DNA of 64,000 nt from Apolygus lucorum (taxonomy: Eukaryota > Arthropoda > Insecta > Hemiptera > Miridae): contig CM019176.2 of the NCBI GenBank assembly GCA_009739505.2, positions 53,474,924-53,538,923 on the forward strand. Reading direction: 5' to 3'. Position numbers and translations under genes: made by a program. Positions 21,201 through 33,200 of this stretch are shown in pieces. A model generated the notes under the pieces. It worked only from the letters and a program-made list of their open reading frames with translations. It did not search any database and was not told the DNA's origin. The number at the start of each line of letters is the position of its first letter. Positions within the stretch are counted from its first letter, which is position 1.

Positions 21201-24200
21201 CCCAGTGGTAAAATATGACTCAGTACGGTTGATAATGTCAATTGCTGCAGAAAGAAGATTACTTTTAAAACAGTTTGACGTTAGTACTGCTTTTTTGAAT
21301 GGCTTCGTATCAGAAGAAATATATATGACACAACCACCAGGGTATGAAGATGGAAGTGGAAGGATATGTAAGCTTCAAAGAAGTTTATATGGGTTGAAGC
21401 AGGCACCAAGATGTTGGAACGAAAGACTTTCACAGACGTTAAAGGATTTTGAGCTTGAAGTCAGTAAAGTAGATCCTTGTGTGTTCTACACCAAGCCCAC
21501 TGAAGATCGAATTCTAATCCTAGCGATTTTCGTTGATGACGGATTGATTGCCGCAACCCATGAAGATGACTTGGAAAAGCTGGTGAACCATTTGGGAACG
21601 GAATTTAAAATCAAAGTGGTGGTTTTCAAGTTCTATTTGGGTATGGAAGTGTTCGTGAAAGAAGATGGGTCAATATTCATGAATCAGAAGGGATACATTG
21701 AAAAGATACTCAAGAAATTTAATATGGAAACATGCAATTCTGTATCAACTCCTGCTGAGAAGATGGAAATTGGAGGAAATGAAACAGTGGGGGTTCCCTA
21801 CAGAGAAGTTATTGGGAGTTTGTTGTATCTCAGTCTCGTATCTCGACCGGATATTACTTATGCAGTGGGTCACCTTAGTCAGTTTTTGGAAAAACCATCA
21901 GAGGCGCACTGGAAGGCAGCGAAACGTGTTTTACGATACCTGCGTGGAACAAAAGAGCACGGACTATCATTTACTGAACAGAAATGCAACGAAATGTTTT
22001 GCTACAGCGATGCCGACTACGCTAGTGACGTAAGTGATCGTCGATCAGTGTCGGGCTACGTAATCCTTCTAGGAGGATGTGCAATAGTCTGGGGTTCATC
22101 GAAACAGAAATGTGTGGCTCTGTCGACTACTGAATCAGAATACATTGCTGCAGGGAATGCTGTCAAAGAAATTCTGTGGCTTAAAACATTATGGGAAGAG
22201 TTGACTCATGAAGAAGGGAGGTCTCAGCCAAGGTTGTACATGGACAACCAAAGTGCCATCAGGCTTGTTAAAAATCCCGAATTCCACAAGAGAACAAAGC
22301 ACGTGGATGTAAGGTACCATTTTATACGCCAGCATTATCAAGAGAAAGTGTTCGACTTGGAATATGTGCCTACAACGGACCAGCTGGCCGACATCTTTAC
22401 AAAACCTCTTGGAAAGGATAAGTTTCGTCGATTTCGAGGGCAGCTTGGAGTTTCAGACCAGTCGCAATAAGTGGGGGTATTGAAGAAATATTGCTCTGGT
22501 TTTATTCATAAACCCACAGGTGTTTTTTAATCATCACGTGATCAAGTGCCCCGAAAAAGTTTTTTCTAATTGTCTTGTAAAATCTTTATGTATGTCAATA
22601 CAAGTATTTTGTGCCGTTTCACTATCGTCCATTATTACGTGAAGTCTTACTCTGCTAACTTCAATTGATATCGCAAAATGAGCACGAAAATCACGCTGAG
22701 TCTGAATTATTGACTCGTTGTTCTGTAAAAAGAGAGTGACGGCGTAAACACGTTCCTCCGTTGTCCAAACCATCTTAACCCAATAAAACTTCCGCTCGTT
22801 GGGATCACAATGAGACCAACCCCTACCCTGTGGAAGGCAGAAGATCCGAGTAGTGCTCCTTTGAAATCCACCCTAGTTCGTTGAGCCACCCTGTATTTTC
22901 AGGATTGGTTAAATAATTGGGAAACAATGTAAATGTGGTGAAATGAACCGGGAAACGAAAAAAAAACGCCAGGTTTAGAACTCTGGACTTTGAGTTGTCC
23001 AGTATTACCACAGTAATGGGAGGTGCGCCTTGATTTTTTTTTAGATTTTTAATCGAAAGTAGACTACATCCTGAGAATTTTGGCACCAACCGCGACCTTC
23101 TAGCGTGAGTAGATCTGTTTTTATGATTTTTCAAAGTTTCGACTGTTTATGATGTCATGCGCTTCTCTCGCCTGGGCGGGACCCCCCAGCCCACTGTGAC
23201 GTCATAAACGGTCGAAACTTTAAAAATTCATAGACAAAGATTTACACACGCTAGAAGGTCGCGGTTAGTACCAAAATTCTCAGAATGAGGTCTAGTTTAG
23301 ATTAAAAATAACAATAAACAGTTTTTCCTATCCAGGCGCACATCCTATTAACCAGAGGGTCCTCTTTGTCGCGTGTCTTTCGTTTGACTATTTGCCATTG
23401 AGAAGATGTGGTTCGTGAAGTCTAGATAGGGGAAGAGTTCTTCTTCCCAGTGACTACAAACAAAATCGAACAAAACTTGACTAAAGTTCAGAAACGCTCC
23501 TAATCTGTAACAAAACAAAACAGGGCGCGCTCCAGTAGAGACTTGAGGAACCAAAATTCAGCTTTCAAGGGTATCCTATTTACGATGACATAACAGCTTC
23601 TTCCTCCAATTTTTTCTTCTCTCTGAGTTCTCGGCCAGCAGACCCGGCTATCAAGATTAGACATTTATAACAAACTGAAACTGAAACTTTTAATAATCAA
23701 AAAAAGATCGTTCGTTGTGGGTTTTCAATTATTTAGTGAACTAATGCCAGGTAGGCTAAGTGAACAAAACGAATATTTGAAATTAGATTTTATTTCTTAT
23801 ATGAGTTCAGCACTGGATTAATTTTATCGTAAATATTTTTGAAGGACTCAAAAGATGAAGGAGAGAAAGTTCCGCCAGAAGCATCTCCTGGGCCCGAAGG
23901 GAGTGAGGCAAGCAATATCAGCAAAGTTTTTAACGTGTGTTTCCGCCTGTTGTTATACGTTTTTATTGCTTGATCATTGCATACCTACAATTTTTTGTAC
24001 CGCGGCTAGGAATCACCCTAAACGAATTTCGTTTTTGTCTGTCCACGCTTATGCTTTTACCTCTCCCAGTTTCCACGCTTCACACTTGTTTTACGGTTCA
24101 CTATCTCAATTATTTCTGGTTTTATTTGAGTTTTTTTTTTCCATTTGCCCCCTCTTATTTCGCTTTCCTTTAAACGCCATAATCTTCAACATCCTTCTCA

Positions 24201-27200
24201 GTTTTCCCAATTTATTCTTTCGTTCTTTTCTCATGTTGCTGGGTATTCTTGTTCAGCACGTGTTGGATTTTTCAAGGGTAATGAGTTTCAGTAAGGAAAG
24301 GAAGGAGCCGATTTCTTGCGGAATTTGGTTTGGTGGGCTGTCATGGCCTGTGGCTAAGTTCCCATTCGCTCTCCATCGCAGTCTTCTTCCTGCTTAGCTA
24401 TGTAGGGCAGTATTGTAGAGATGTGCTGTGAAGTGCAGAACGGGAAACTTGGGGTCAAGTGGTCTTCGGCAGCTCACCAACCAACCTAACGTTTCTCTTT
24501 GTCTTCCCATCGGAAAGGTTGAGTTGGTAAATTCAGTTTTGAATAAATTTCTTCCCTTATAACTAAATTAGAAGTTCGAGGGTTGGTTCAAAACGAATTG
24601 ATGGTTAGGTACCGACGGTAACTACTTGTCTGGATTTCTCTTCCCTGATGACCTCACTGATTGGGTGTGTTGATTGTGTGTTCTGATCGGGAGAATGGTT
24701 TAAGTAGACCTAGTTGCCATTCTCTGCCTGTGGCGTTACGACGATAAAATCTGGAAAATTCTTACAGATTTTGGAAAAAAGTAACATTATTATTTCTGAA
24801 ACATTTATAAAGATACTTCGAAAACGTGACCACACAAAACTTGAAATACTTGGAGCATTCTGCCTCGAGGGTTGTTTCTAACGTAAGTTTAAAAAGATTT
24901 TATTCCGTCGGTAATTGGAACAGACGATGTTTCATCAGGCTTTCAGACATTCTGTTGTGTTGGGTTGGCACCACTGTAAAAATAACAACACTCGAGGACA
25001 TGGGTTCCCAAACTGGGGGGCTTGAAACTTCAATTTCGGAGACGAAAGTATCAGCAAACCCCTGCATCTTTTCAAATTTCCCAAAACTAGTATTAATCTC
25101 AGAAGAAACACGTTTTAAGGAGGTTTTTTGAAGGATCACACTCAACAAAAAAAGTGTCAAACCATTTGGAGATGCTCACTGATGAATTCGGGAAAAACTT
25201 CCCTAACACTGCTAACGAACATACAGACTTTCAACAGATCCTCTCCATGTCAACGTTGAACATGTTCCAGAAGCCCTACATGAAGAATTTTTGGAGATAA
25301 AAATTATTCTTCTACCAAATATGTAATGTGGAGAAGTGGTACGCCCTGACAAGTGTGAGTTCATTCTTGCTAGAGGTAGTCCTAATTTACACTTGCTGAT
25401 TTGGAGTTCTGGTGTATCCAATTTTCTTAGTGCTGAAAGCAGGACTGCCTTTGAAAATGTCATATCGTGTTCCATAGATCCACCCGACTCTTCAAAGTCC
25501 ACCAGTTCAAATATGAGCTGAGCAGGACACAGGTGGTGATACCACGAAGTACGCCTACCGAGATGCCCAACTTGCACAACTCCGTGGCACTTTTCTCGCA
25601 CCACACACCGCGCCACGACGTGGTTGCAGCCATCACCCTGATGTTGTTGGGTGCCACTCCTTTTAGCTCCGACACTGCTTGCCGTAAATCATTTGTGTCA
25701 TATTTCCTTATCTTGGCCCGCCAAGTCTGCTCCATGTCCAAGCTGCCATTGACAACTTGGACATCCAGGAAAATGCAAGACCTGTCGGGCTTGACGGAAA
25801 CAATGTCAGGCTTCTTACCCTGGTCACTTGGCATGTGATACAATCTCTCCCTCTCAACATCCCAGCCGCTAGATGACAAAGCACCAGCTATCTGCTTGGC
25901 GATCGCATCATGACGTAGGATGCGGCCCCCATGAGTTTGTGGACACAGCTGCACTACATGATATAGGTGTTCATTACCACTCCAACAGGCGCGGCAAAGG
26001 GGTAGCATTGTCCCACGACTACCTTTCGAACACCACACCGCTGTTAGCAAAGATGCCACACGGACGGCGTGAAAGTGTCGGTAGTTGCGGGCCCCAATGC
26101 CCTCCGAAGCCCATCTAACCCATTGGGATGAGACAAGGCTTTCGGAGCACTGTCGGAGTTCTTTACCATCCACCAATTCATGCAGCGCAGCAGCAAACTC
26201 TGCAGACGAACTGGGTTTTGGAGCAGATGGTGCTGCTCGGTCGCACCATGCTAACTGCTCCCTGACAAAATCAAGACCAGCAGCAACACGGGCGACCTCC
26301 CAGCTCGACCCTTGAAGGGCTAGCAGGCGCTGGCGGCGCAGTGATTTTACCGGTACATGAATATAGGCACTTGGGACACCAGGCGGGAACTTCAAGTCGG
26401 GAGCCAATAGCGCACAGCAGAGCGGACTTCTCGATCTGATTCTTGCAGCCTCCCCGCCGTAAGCCTGCCAAAGACTAACCCATAAGTTAGCTTTGGCAGT
26501 AAGTACGTGCGGAGGAGGCGTCTGCTGTGGCTTCAAAGGAGCCTTGGCAACGCGAGCTAGTGCTCTACCAAGGTCCACACGGCTGGCAGTTATAGTGGCC
26601 ACCCCCATGAAGTCAACTCCGAGGTACCGCCAAACCTCCATGCTGACTGTTGGCCACCCCTTTTGATCCAATCCTTGTATTTCGAAAATTTGGCTTGTTT
26701 TCTTAAGGTTGATCATTCGTTCTGTTAGTTTGAAAATAACTTCATTTTCCTCCTATTTTTACTTTTACAAATATTACCTTTTTACGCTGATTGATAGGTA
26801 CTTGAAATTCTTGCAGGTTCGGTTATTTCTATCTATTTGCCTCCTTTTTACGCGCACAATCTTCGGTGCTTTGTATTTCACGTATTTTGGCGACTGAACA
26901 GACTTTCTCAGCATTAATTAGCAGGATATGGTACTGCTGGATTGGTTACTCTTCCACCTCCAACTGCTCGAAGTTTTCTGGAAATACATTTAGGCGCACT
27001 GGCTGAAAATTTCACTGGATATTTAGCTGAGCAGTAGCATGTCCTTCCCTTAGAATGCGTATTGATAGATAGAAACCCACTTTCACCATACAGCCCAAGC
27101 AGTATTTCAAGTGCACAGCTTATTGCTTCGTTTTAGTTTGTTGAATTTATTACATAATACGTACAAATGTTTTGATTTCAACTTTTCATGTTCGTGATTT

Positions 27201-30200
27201 ATTTACTTGACGTAATTTTTGGATATAACAGTCGATACGATGGAGTGTAAATAATTTGTGACTTATTGTTTGGGTTTTGGTCACTATTCCAACTTGTCCT
27301 TGGTTTTACGAGGTTCCAACTGATCCAGTCGAGAAAACAATCACTACTCACCACCAAAGTTTTTCAGACTATCGTGAAGTTCTATTTGGGCAGACCGTCA
27401 GAAATATCACTTGTTACCTGCTTTAATTCACTTAGAACTTTGTCACGATCAAGAAAGTGTTTTGGTTCCAACCACCAGAGTTTTTGAATCAGTATTTCAA
27501 TTATTTTCTGCATTCAAGATCTACTAGAAAAGTAAATATCAAAACAGTACCTACCAGCCCTCTAAAATTAACCCTTCAGTAACTATCAGTAATTAATTGA
27601 TTTTATACTTTTGTCTGGCTTACTAATAAGCGTAATAATGTGTACGTCCATTTAATACTCGTGTAATAAATCAATTTAAATCTTGTAATAAATCGTATTT
27701 AATTAATCCATTTGTGAAATTTATCTATTGTTTATTAATCTTGTATTGTGCTTCTTAACTATGTATTATGGTTTAAAAAAAAAATCTAATGTTATGTTTT
27801 AATTGATACTGATTAACCCGACCTGCGTACTATGGGCCTTGGAAGATATGCCGTACATTTGTGGGCTGTTTTGGCCCTCGTCCGACTATCTCCACAGCGA
27901 TTGCGTAAAAACGAACAGTTTCCTCATTTTTATTGCCCATATGGCAGAAAAAAAAAACCCGCCGTGTACTCCTAAATTGTTACTTAGGTTCCTACTCATG
28001 GATCACATTTGCGGAAGTGAGTTTACGCTTTCTTCTTGTGGCCTGTAGTCGCAGAACACTCTCGCCATGTAAACAAGACCCAAGCGACGATTTTACCCTG
28101 ATTAATGGGCCCCATTTTTTTTGGGTGTTTGGGTGCAGACTGGCTTCGTGGAGACGCTGAAGCCACAGTTTACACCGGGACAAGTCGTGTCCACCCCGAC
28201 TCCACCACATGCGACTCCTACGCCAACTAGACTCCAGGTTGGAGGCGTGGATCCTGGCCCGGAGTTTGAGCTGCTGAAAGAACAACTCAAAGATTACCAG
28301 GAGAAACTTGAAACCATGAGAAGTACGTGCTGTGAATAGTTACGAGGTTTTTGTGAGTTGTTGGTAGTTCCCGCCAAAACAAACAAGAAAAACTTGGTAA
28401 TTAATTATACATCTATCAACCATATCCATTGTCTGTTCCTCAGTTCGCTACAAAGAGAAATCTCACGAGTTGGAGTCGCTCAATCTACAATTGGAGCAGG
28501 CCTCTGAATTCAAATCCAAAATTATGGAAGCACAAGCTGGTTTGAAGAAAGAACTAGAGAAGGTCAAAAGAGAAAAACAGGAAGCGCTCGAGGCTAAAGA
28601 AGAAATGGCTGATATTGCAGACACTCTGGAAATGGCCACTCTGGACAAAGAAATGGCTGAGGAGAAGGTAAATCCCCCCCCCCACCATTTTGTTTTCTAC
28701 CTGGGGTTTTTGGCGACAAGAGCGTAACCGTTGTTGATTTATTTTTAGGCTGAATCGTTGCAAAAAGACTTGGAACAAGCTCAAGAACGTATAGAAGAAC
28801 TAGAAATGGAGATTGAAATTTTGAAATCGGAGTTGTCTGATAAGTCAGAAGGGATTACGTCACAAGTTGAAGACGAAGATGGTCAGCCAATGACCTTCAA
28901 AATGAAACAAATCCTGCAACAAAATGATAAACTGAAAGACACTCTTGTGAGGTAGGTTTGTCATTTAAACCAGAACGTAATTCCGGAAATGAAATTTTTA
29001 AAGCAAGTTTTATTAAAACACCTATTTGTTCATAGTTTGGCTGTAAATTTAACTATAACTTAAAATTGGATTTAGATTACGAGATCTCTCCGCCCACGAG
29101 AAACACGAAAAACAAAAATTGTTGAAAGAATTTGAAGAAAAGAACGCCGAATTTGATCAGGTCATCAAGGCTAACGATAAACTAAAAAACCGAATAAATG
29201 AAATGGAAGAACAGATGGAAGAGCTGCACGGATATGTAAGTTCTGATTTCAGTATTGATTAAATTGGGTTTTGTTGTTCTGAGTATGATAAAACATGTAA
29301 TAATTTCTTTCCACTGTAATAGGTTGATGCTGCATTAGGCGCTGAGGAAATGGCAGAAACACTTGGTCAGCAAAAATTGACTTTGGAGGACAAGATCAAG
29401 GAATTGGAGGAGGCTGTGATGGAGCTAGAAGAGCTGCAAGATGTTAACGATCAGTTGCAGGAAGGTTTCAAAGAGCAGGAGCAGGATTTCCGACAAGAGC
29501 TCGATATGAAGAACCTCCAAGTTTGGGAGGTTAGATAGTTGAGATTTTCCTTGTAAAATTGGTACGAAGAACCGTGCTTCTACAACGTTCTAATCCTTCG
29601 ATTTTTATTGTTAGGCGCAAAGAAAAACTGAGTCCGTTTTAGAGAGCCTAGCAGATCGAGAACTTATCATCGTGAAGTTCCGAGAACTAGTCCACAAAAT
29701 GCAGGAAGAGAATCAGGAGTTGAGGTCGCAGCTGGAATTGTCATCCAAGTCTTCGTCTCTTTCTTCATCTCTTTTACCCGAAATGTTGGACTTCAAGGTT
29801 TGTCATTGGAAAGTTTTTGTTAAATAGGAGATCTGAGTCATTGCACGAATATAAGACTAATATATCGATGGAACTGCTGCAGTCCAGAATGGTTAGATCT
29901 GGACATGCTATTGATCTGGTGGGAAAGCTATTTGTACTACGACTGATTTCATATTCTCTTGCTCAGTGGATTGAGATTCAATTACCCACTTGAATGCAAT
30001 ATTCACCTGAAGGTAGTGCAATCCAATATTTGCTTCCATTTCAGAAAATGTTTGCCGAAACCAAAGCCCACGCTCGAGCTATTGAACTCGAATTGCGACA
30101 TATGGAGATCAAACAAGCGCAACAACATGTGCAATATCTCGTATCGTTTATGCCTGATTCTTTTCTCTCCCGTGGTGGTAAGCAGATTCAATATTGGATT

Positions 30201-33200
30201 TATGGATGTTTCATGCGTTCGGAGTTCTAAATTTGAATTACGATTTAGCCCCTTTAATAGTTACAAGCTAGAAGTGTGTCGGTACAGCTGTACTGGGACT
30301 GTGGAACCAAGTATCAACTTGTAATGGTTCCACGCAGTGACAAAAACTCAGCCCTTACCGGTCCAGTTCCACGGACTGATAAGATATCATGGATTCGCTC
30401 TGTAACAGGAAGGAATCTTTTGGACTGGTTAGCATGGAACATGTCTCCATTTCAGTTCCAAGCACCGGGAAGCACCCTTGCCGATTACTCGGTCCAATAA
30501 CATATCATGGAGAATGGCTCTGGACCAGGAAGGGATCTTCTGGAGTGGTTAGCATGGAAGTTGTCTCCAGTATTATTCTCATGTTATGTTCTTAAACTGC
30601 ATTGAAAAATTATTATTTCCTTGAATTGTTTGGTCACTATAATTTATAATAAATTGTCTCTTTTGTAACACTTGTTCAAATTCCTTCATTTTGTATTGCA
30701 AGTTGAGATCATAACCATGGAAGTCGGACCAGGTCTTTTGACAAAATCTCGAATTTTGAGATCGTCTTTTGACAAAGTCTTTGACCGTCTTTTGATAAAT
30801 GTCGAATAAGGCAATTTCGCTTTAAATCCAAATTGTTCCAACGCTTCTTCGCGTTGCTGATGAGTCACCGAGATATGACGAAAACGGTTTACCAAAATCC
30901 CATCATCACTGAAACAAATGTTTGACTGCCCCTTCTGCATCAAGATGCTTTTGGGTTGAGTCGCAAAGTTTCAAATTTCCCATTTTCAATGGATAGTTAT
31001 GTTTGGTATTTCGTTTCGATCTTTCGGATCTCTTCAGCTAAGCGTGCGCAAACTAGCCTTTTCAGGCTGAGTGCTAGCTTAGGACAAAGTTGAGTTTCAA
31101 GTCTTTTGACAAAGTCGGACCACTGGACAAAATCTCGAATTTTGAGATCGTCTTTAGCAAAGTCTTTGACCGTCTTTTGACTAACCATGGAATGTTTGAC
31201 TGCCTTGTTCTTCCATGTCATAAGAGTGGGATTTGACCACCCTCAGTAGGCAATACTGGTAATGGAACTGTACCGGTAATTTGGAACAGTTACATCTTTG
31301 TCACTGTAACCTTTGGAACCGTTCCAGGGAAATACCTGGACCGACACACCCCTATTACAAGCTAACGAAATTATTAGTATTTAATTTTCACGACTCTTTA
31401 TATCATGAACACCCTCTGCATGCTTCACATTTTAGGAAAGATCTCAATATGCTCTATCGGTTTTATGAAAAAGAAAATCATGCTTGCAATGTAATTAGAG
31501 AGTTTTTGCACGCAACTATCAGTGCCTGTGGAACCTTTTCACAAAGCTTGGTGTCCCCCGTTCCACCCCGACCACAGTTACCCAGGCCTCCTTCTTCAAC
31601 TGGGTAGCATCGACATTGCTCGCGCTAGTCTCCTCCCAACAGGACACGTCAAGTTTGGCAACAAAAACTCTCTAATGCTTTGAGTTTGGAGATGTTTACA
31701 CACCAGTATCTTTTGTTAATAAGAGATTTTGTATTCCAGGTGATAGTGATGCCATCATGTTGGTTTTACTTATGCCTCGTCTCCTTGCTAAATGCCAGGT
31801 TCTGATTTCTCAGCTGAGGGACAAATTTACCGCCGTCGCTACCGTCGATAAAACGACGGCCACAACAGCCAAACAGTTTTCAGCTATGTCCCGTTTTTGT
31901 ACGCATATCCATCTTCTTCAGGTATGCCAATTTGAGCTAATCAAATTTCCATGGGTTACCCTCCTTCATAGGAATACTTAACAGATTGTGATGTGAAGTG
32001 CTTTTATATTGTACTTCTTGTAGATGGTCATGACAAACCTACTTCTTACAAATTATGGTACAGATATTTGGTTAGTGTCGATCAAAGAGTAGTTTTACCA
32101 GAAGTAATGCTTGATTATTTCTCTTCATAATTTTTCTCAGGGGGTACATGTGATTTGACATGGCTTGATTTATTTCTAACCTTTGCCCTAGTTACTCCTG
32201 CTTCTAGGAGTTTGAAGCGGTAGAGAACTTTGCTTGTTTCCAACCATTATTTACATATTATGGATCAATACTTCTTTGCAACAAAAAATCTCCAACTCTT
32301 ACTAACTTGTTCAGCTACTGGGGCTAACTTCTGTTACATTTCAGGGAATTCTCCATCAATTCACGCACTCTCTCAACACTTGCAAGCCGGCTACATTATT
32401 GAAGGCTGGCGCCTCATATCCTGATATGGCACAACAAGAAAAGGCTCTCGATGGCTACATTGAAATGCTGAAAAGAGAAAGGGTAATTTATAGATGAGCT
32501 TACTTGGCTTCTAGTCATCATAATTATGTTTTTTATAGTAGTTTTCCAAAGAGAGCAAAACTTTGTGGGGCTGATTATTGATTAATGAATCATGCATATT
32601 GTTTTACTGATATTTTGGGTATTTCAGGTGGATGAGAATTTGAGCACGGATAGCCTAGAAAAGATCGTTAATTACTTCAACACGGTTCACCCTACTTTGC
32701 TGCTGTCAAGCGGGGACTGCGCTGTGCACCAGGGCCAACTTCTCGCTGATCTGGGCAAAGCTCTGTTGTGTGCCATTGATAGCGCTCAGACTGATATCAA
32801 CATTATCTTAGCACTCTTGCCAGAGGTACAGTCGCACACAATATAATATTATTGTTTCTGATTTTGTTCGAGTTGTAAAATAGTTGTTGTTGAATGTAGA
32901 AAGTCGTGTACAAAATTTACTTATAGAGCTTGTACCTGTACAGGGTGAAGGAGTGGAGACTTTGAAGAAAATCCAACCCCACCTTGAAAGTCTTCGTCTC
33001 CAAGTGCGACAAGTTAGAAGACGAGCTGACATTTCAGATCTCCTATTGGGAGCAAATTCAGATCTAACCACCATCACCAAACCCATGATAATGATCAGCA
33101 ACATCATCGCTACTGCTGCTGGACGGTTGATAGTTATGCCCACAGGTAAAGCTTTATTAATTTAAAAAAGAAGTGCTGTAGTCTGTCGGCTATGAAAAAA

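Larger units (their letters stand above)
18253..22666 (+). mobile_element. Intact Ty1/copia LTR retrotransposon
   Basis: A 4,414-bp element with two 189-bp LTRs that I read as identical, a GATAT target duplication, a primer site, a purine tract and one uninterrupted 1,318-codon gag-pol frame. Identical LTRs and an open frame mean a very recent insertion. It is inserted within the DNA-binding part of an older TIR transposase, which lies in a DCTN1 intron, and it runs in the same direction as DCTN1. Confidence 0.95.
16951..22893 (-). mobile_element. TIR transposon (CAGGGTGG ends) broken by two retroelements
   Basis: The left end reads CAGGGTGGTTAAACGAACTA and the right end is its near complement (TAGTTCGTTGAGCCACCCTG), with TA on both sides (16949-16950, 22894-22895). 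On the minus strand lie three transposase parts in order: N-terminal helix-turn-helix start (22773 to 22667), the rest of the DNA-binding region (18252 to about 17968), and the C-terminal part (17936 to 17682). The catalytic core between the last two is deleted. A non-LTR fragment (about 17040-17595) and a complete copia element (18253-22666) are inserted in it. Confidence 0.9.

Noticed and set aside
23845..23902. GT donor at 23903 for DCTN1 exon C
   Set aside because: It leaves phase 1, and reading exon D in that phase meets a stop codon before its end.
23855..24397. 180-codon plus frame rich in Phe/Leu
   Set aside because: It overlaps DCTN1 exon C in another frame, has a T-rich base composition that gives Phe/Leu runs by chance, and matches no family.
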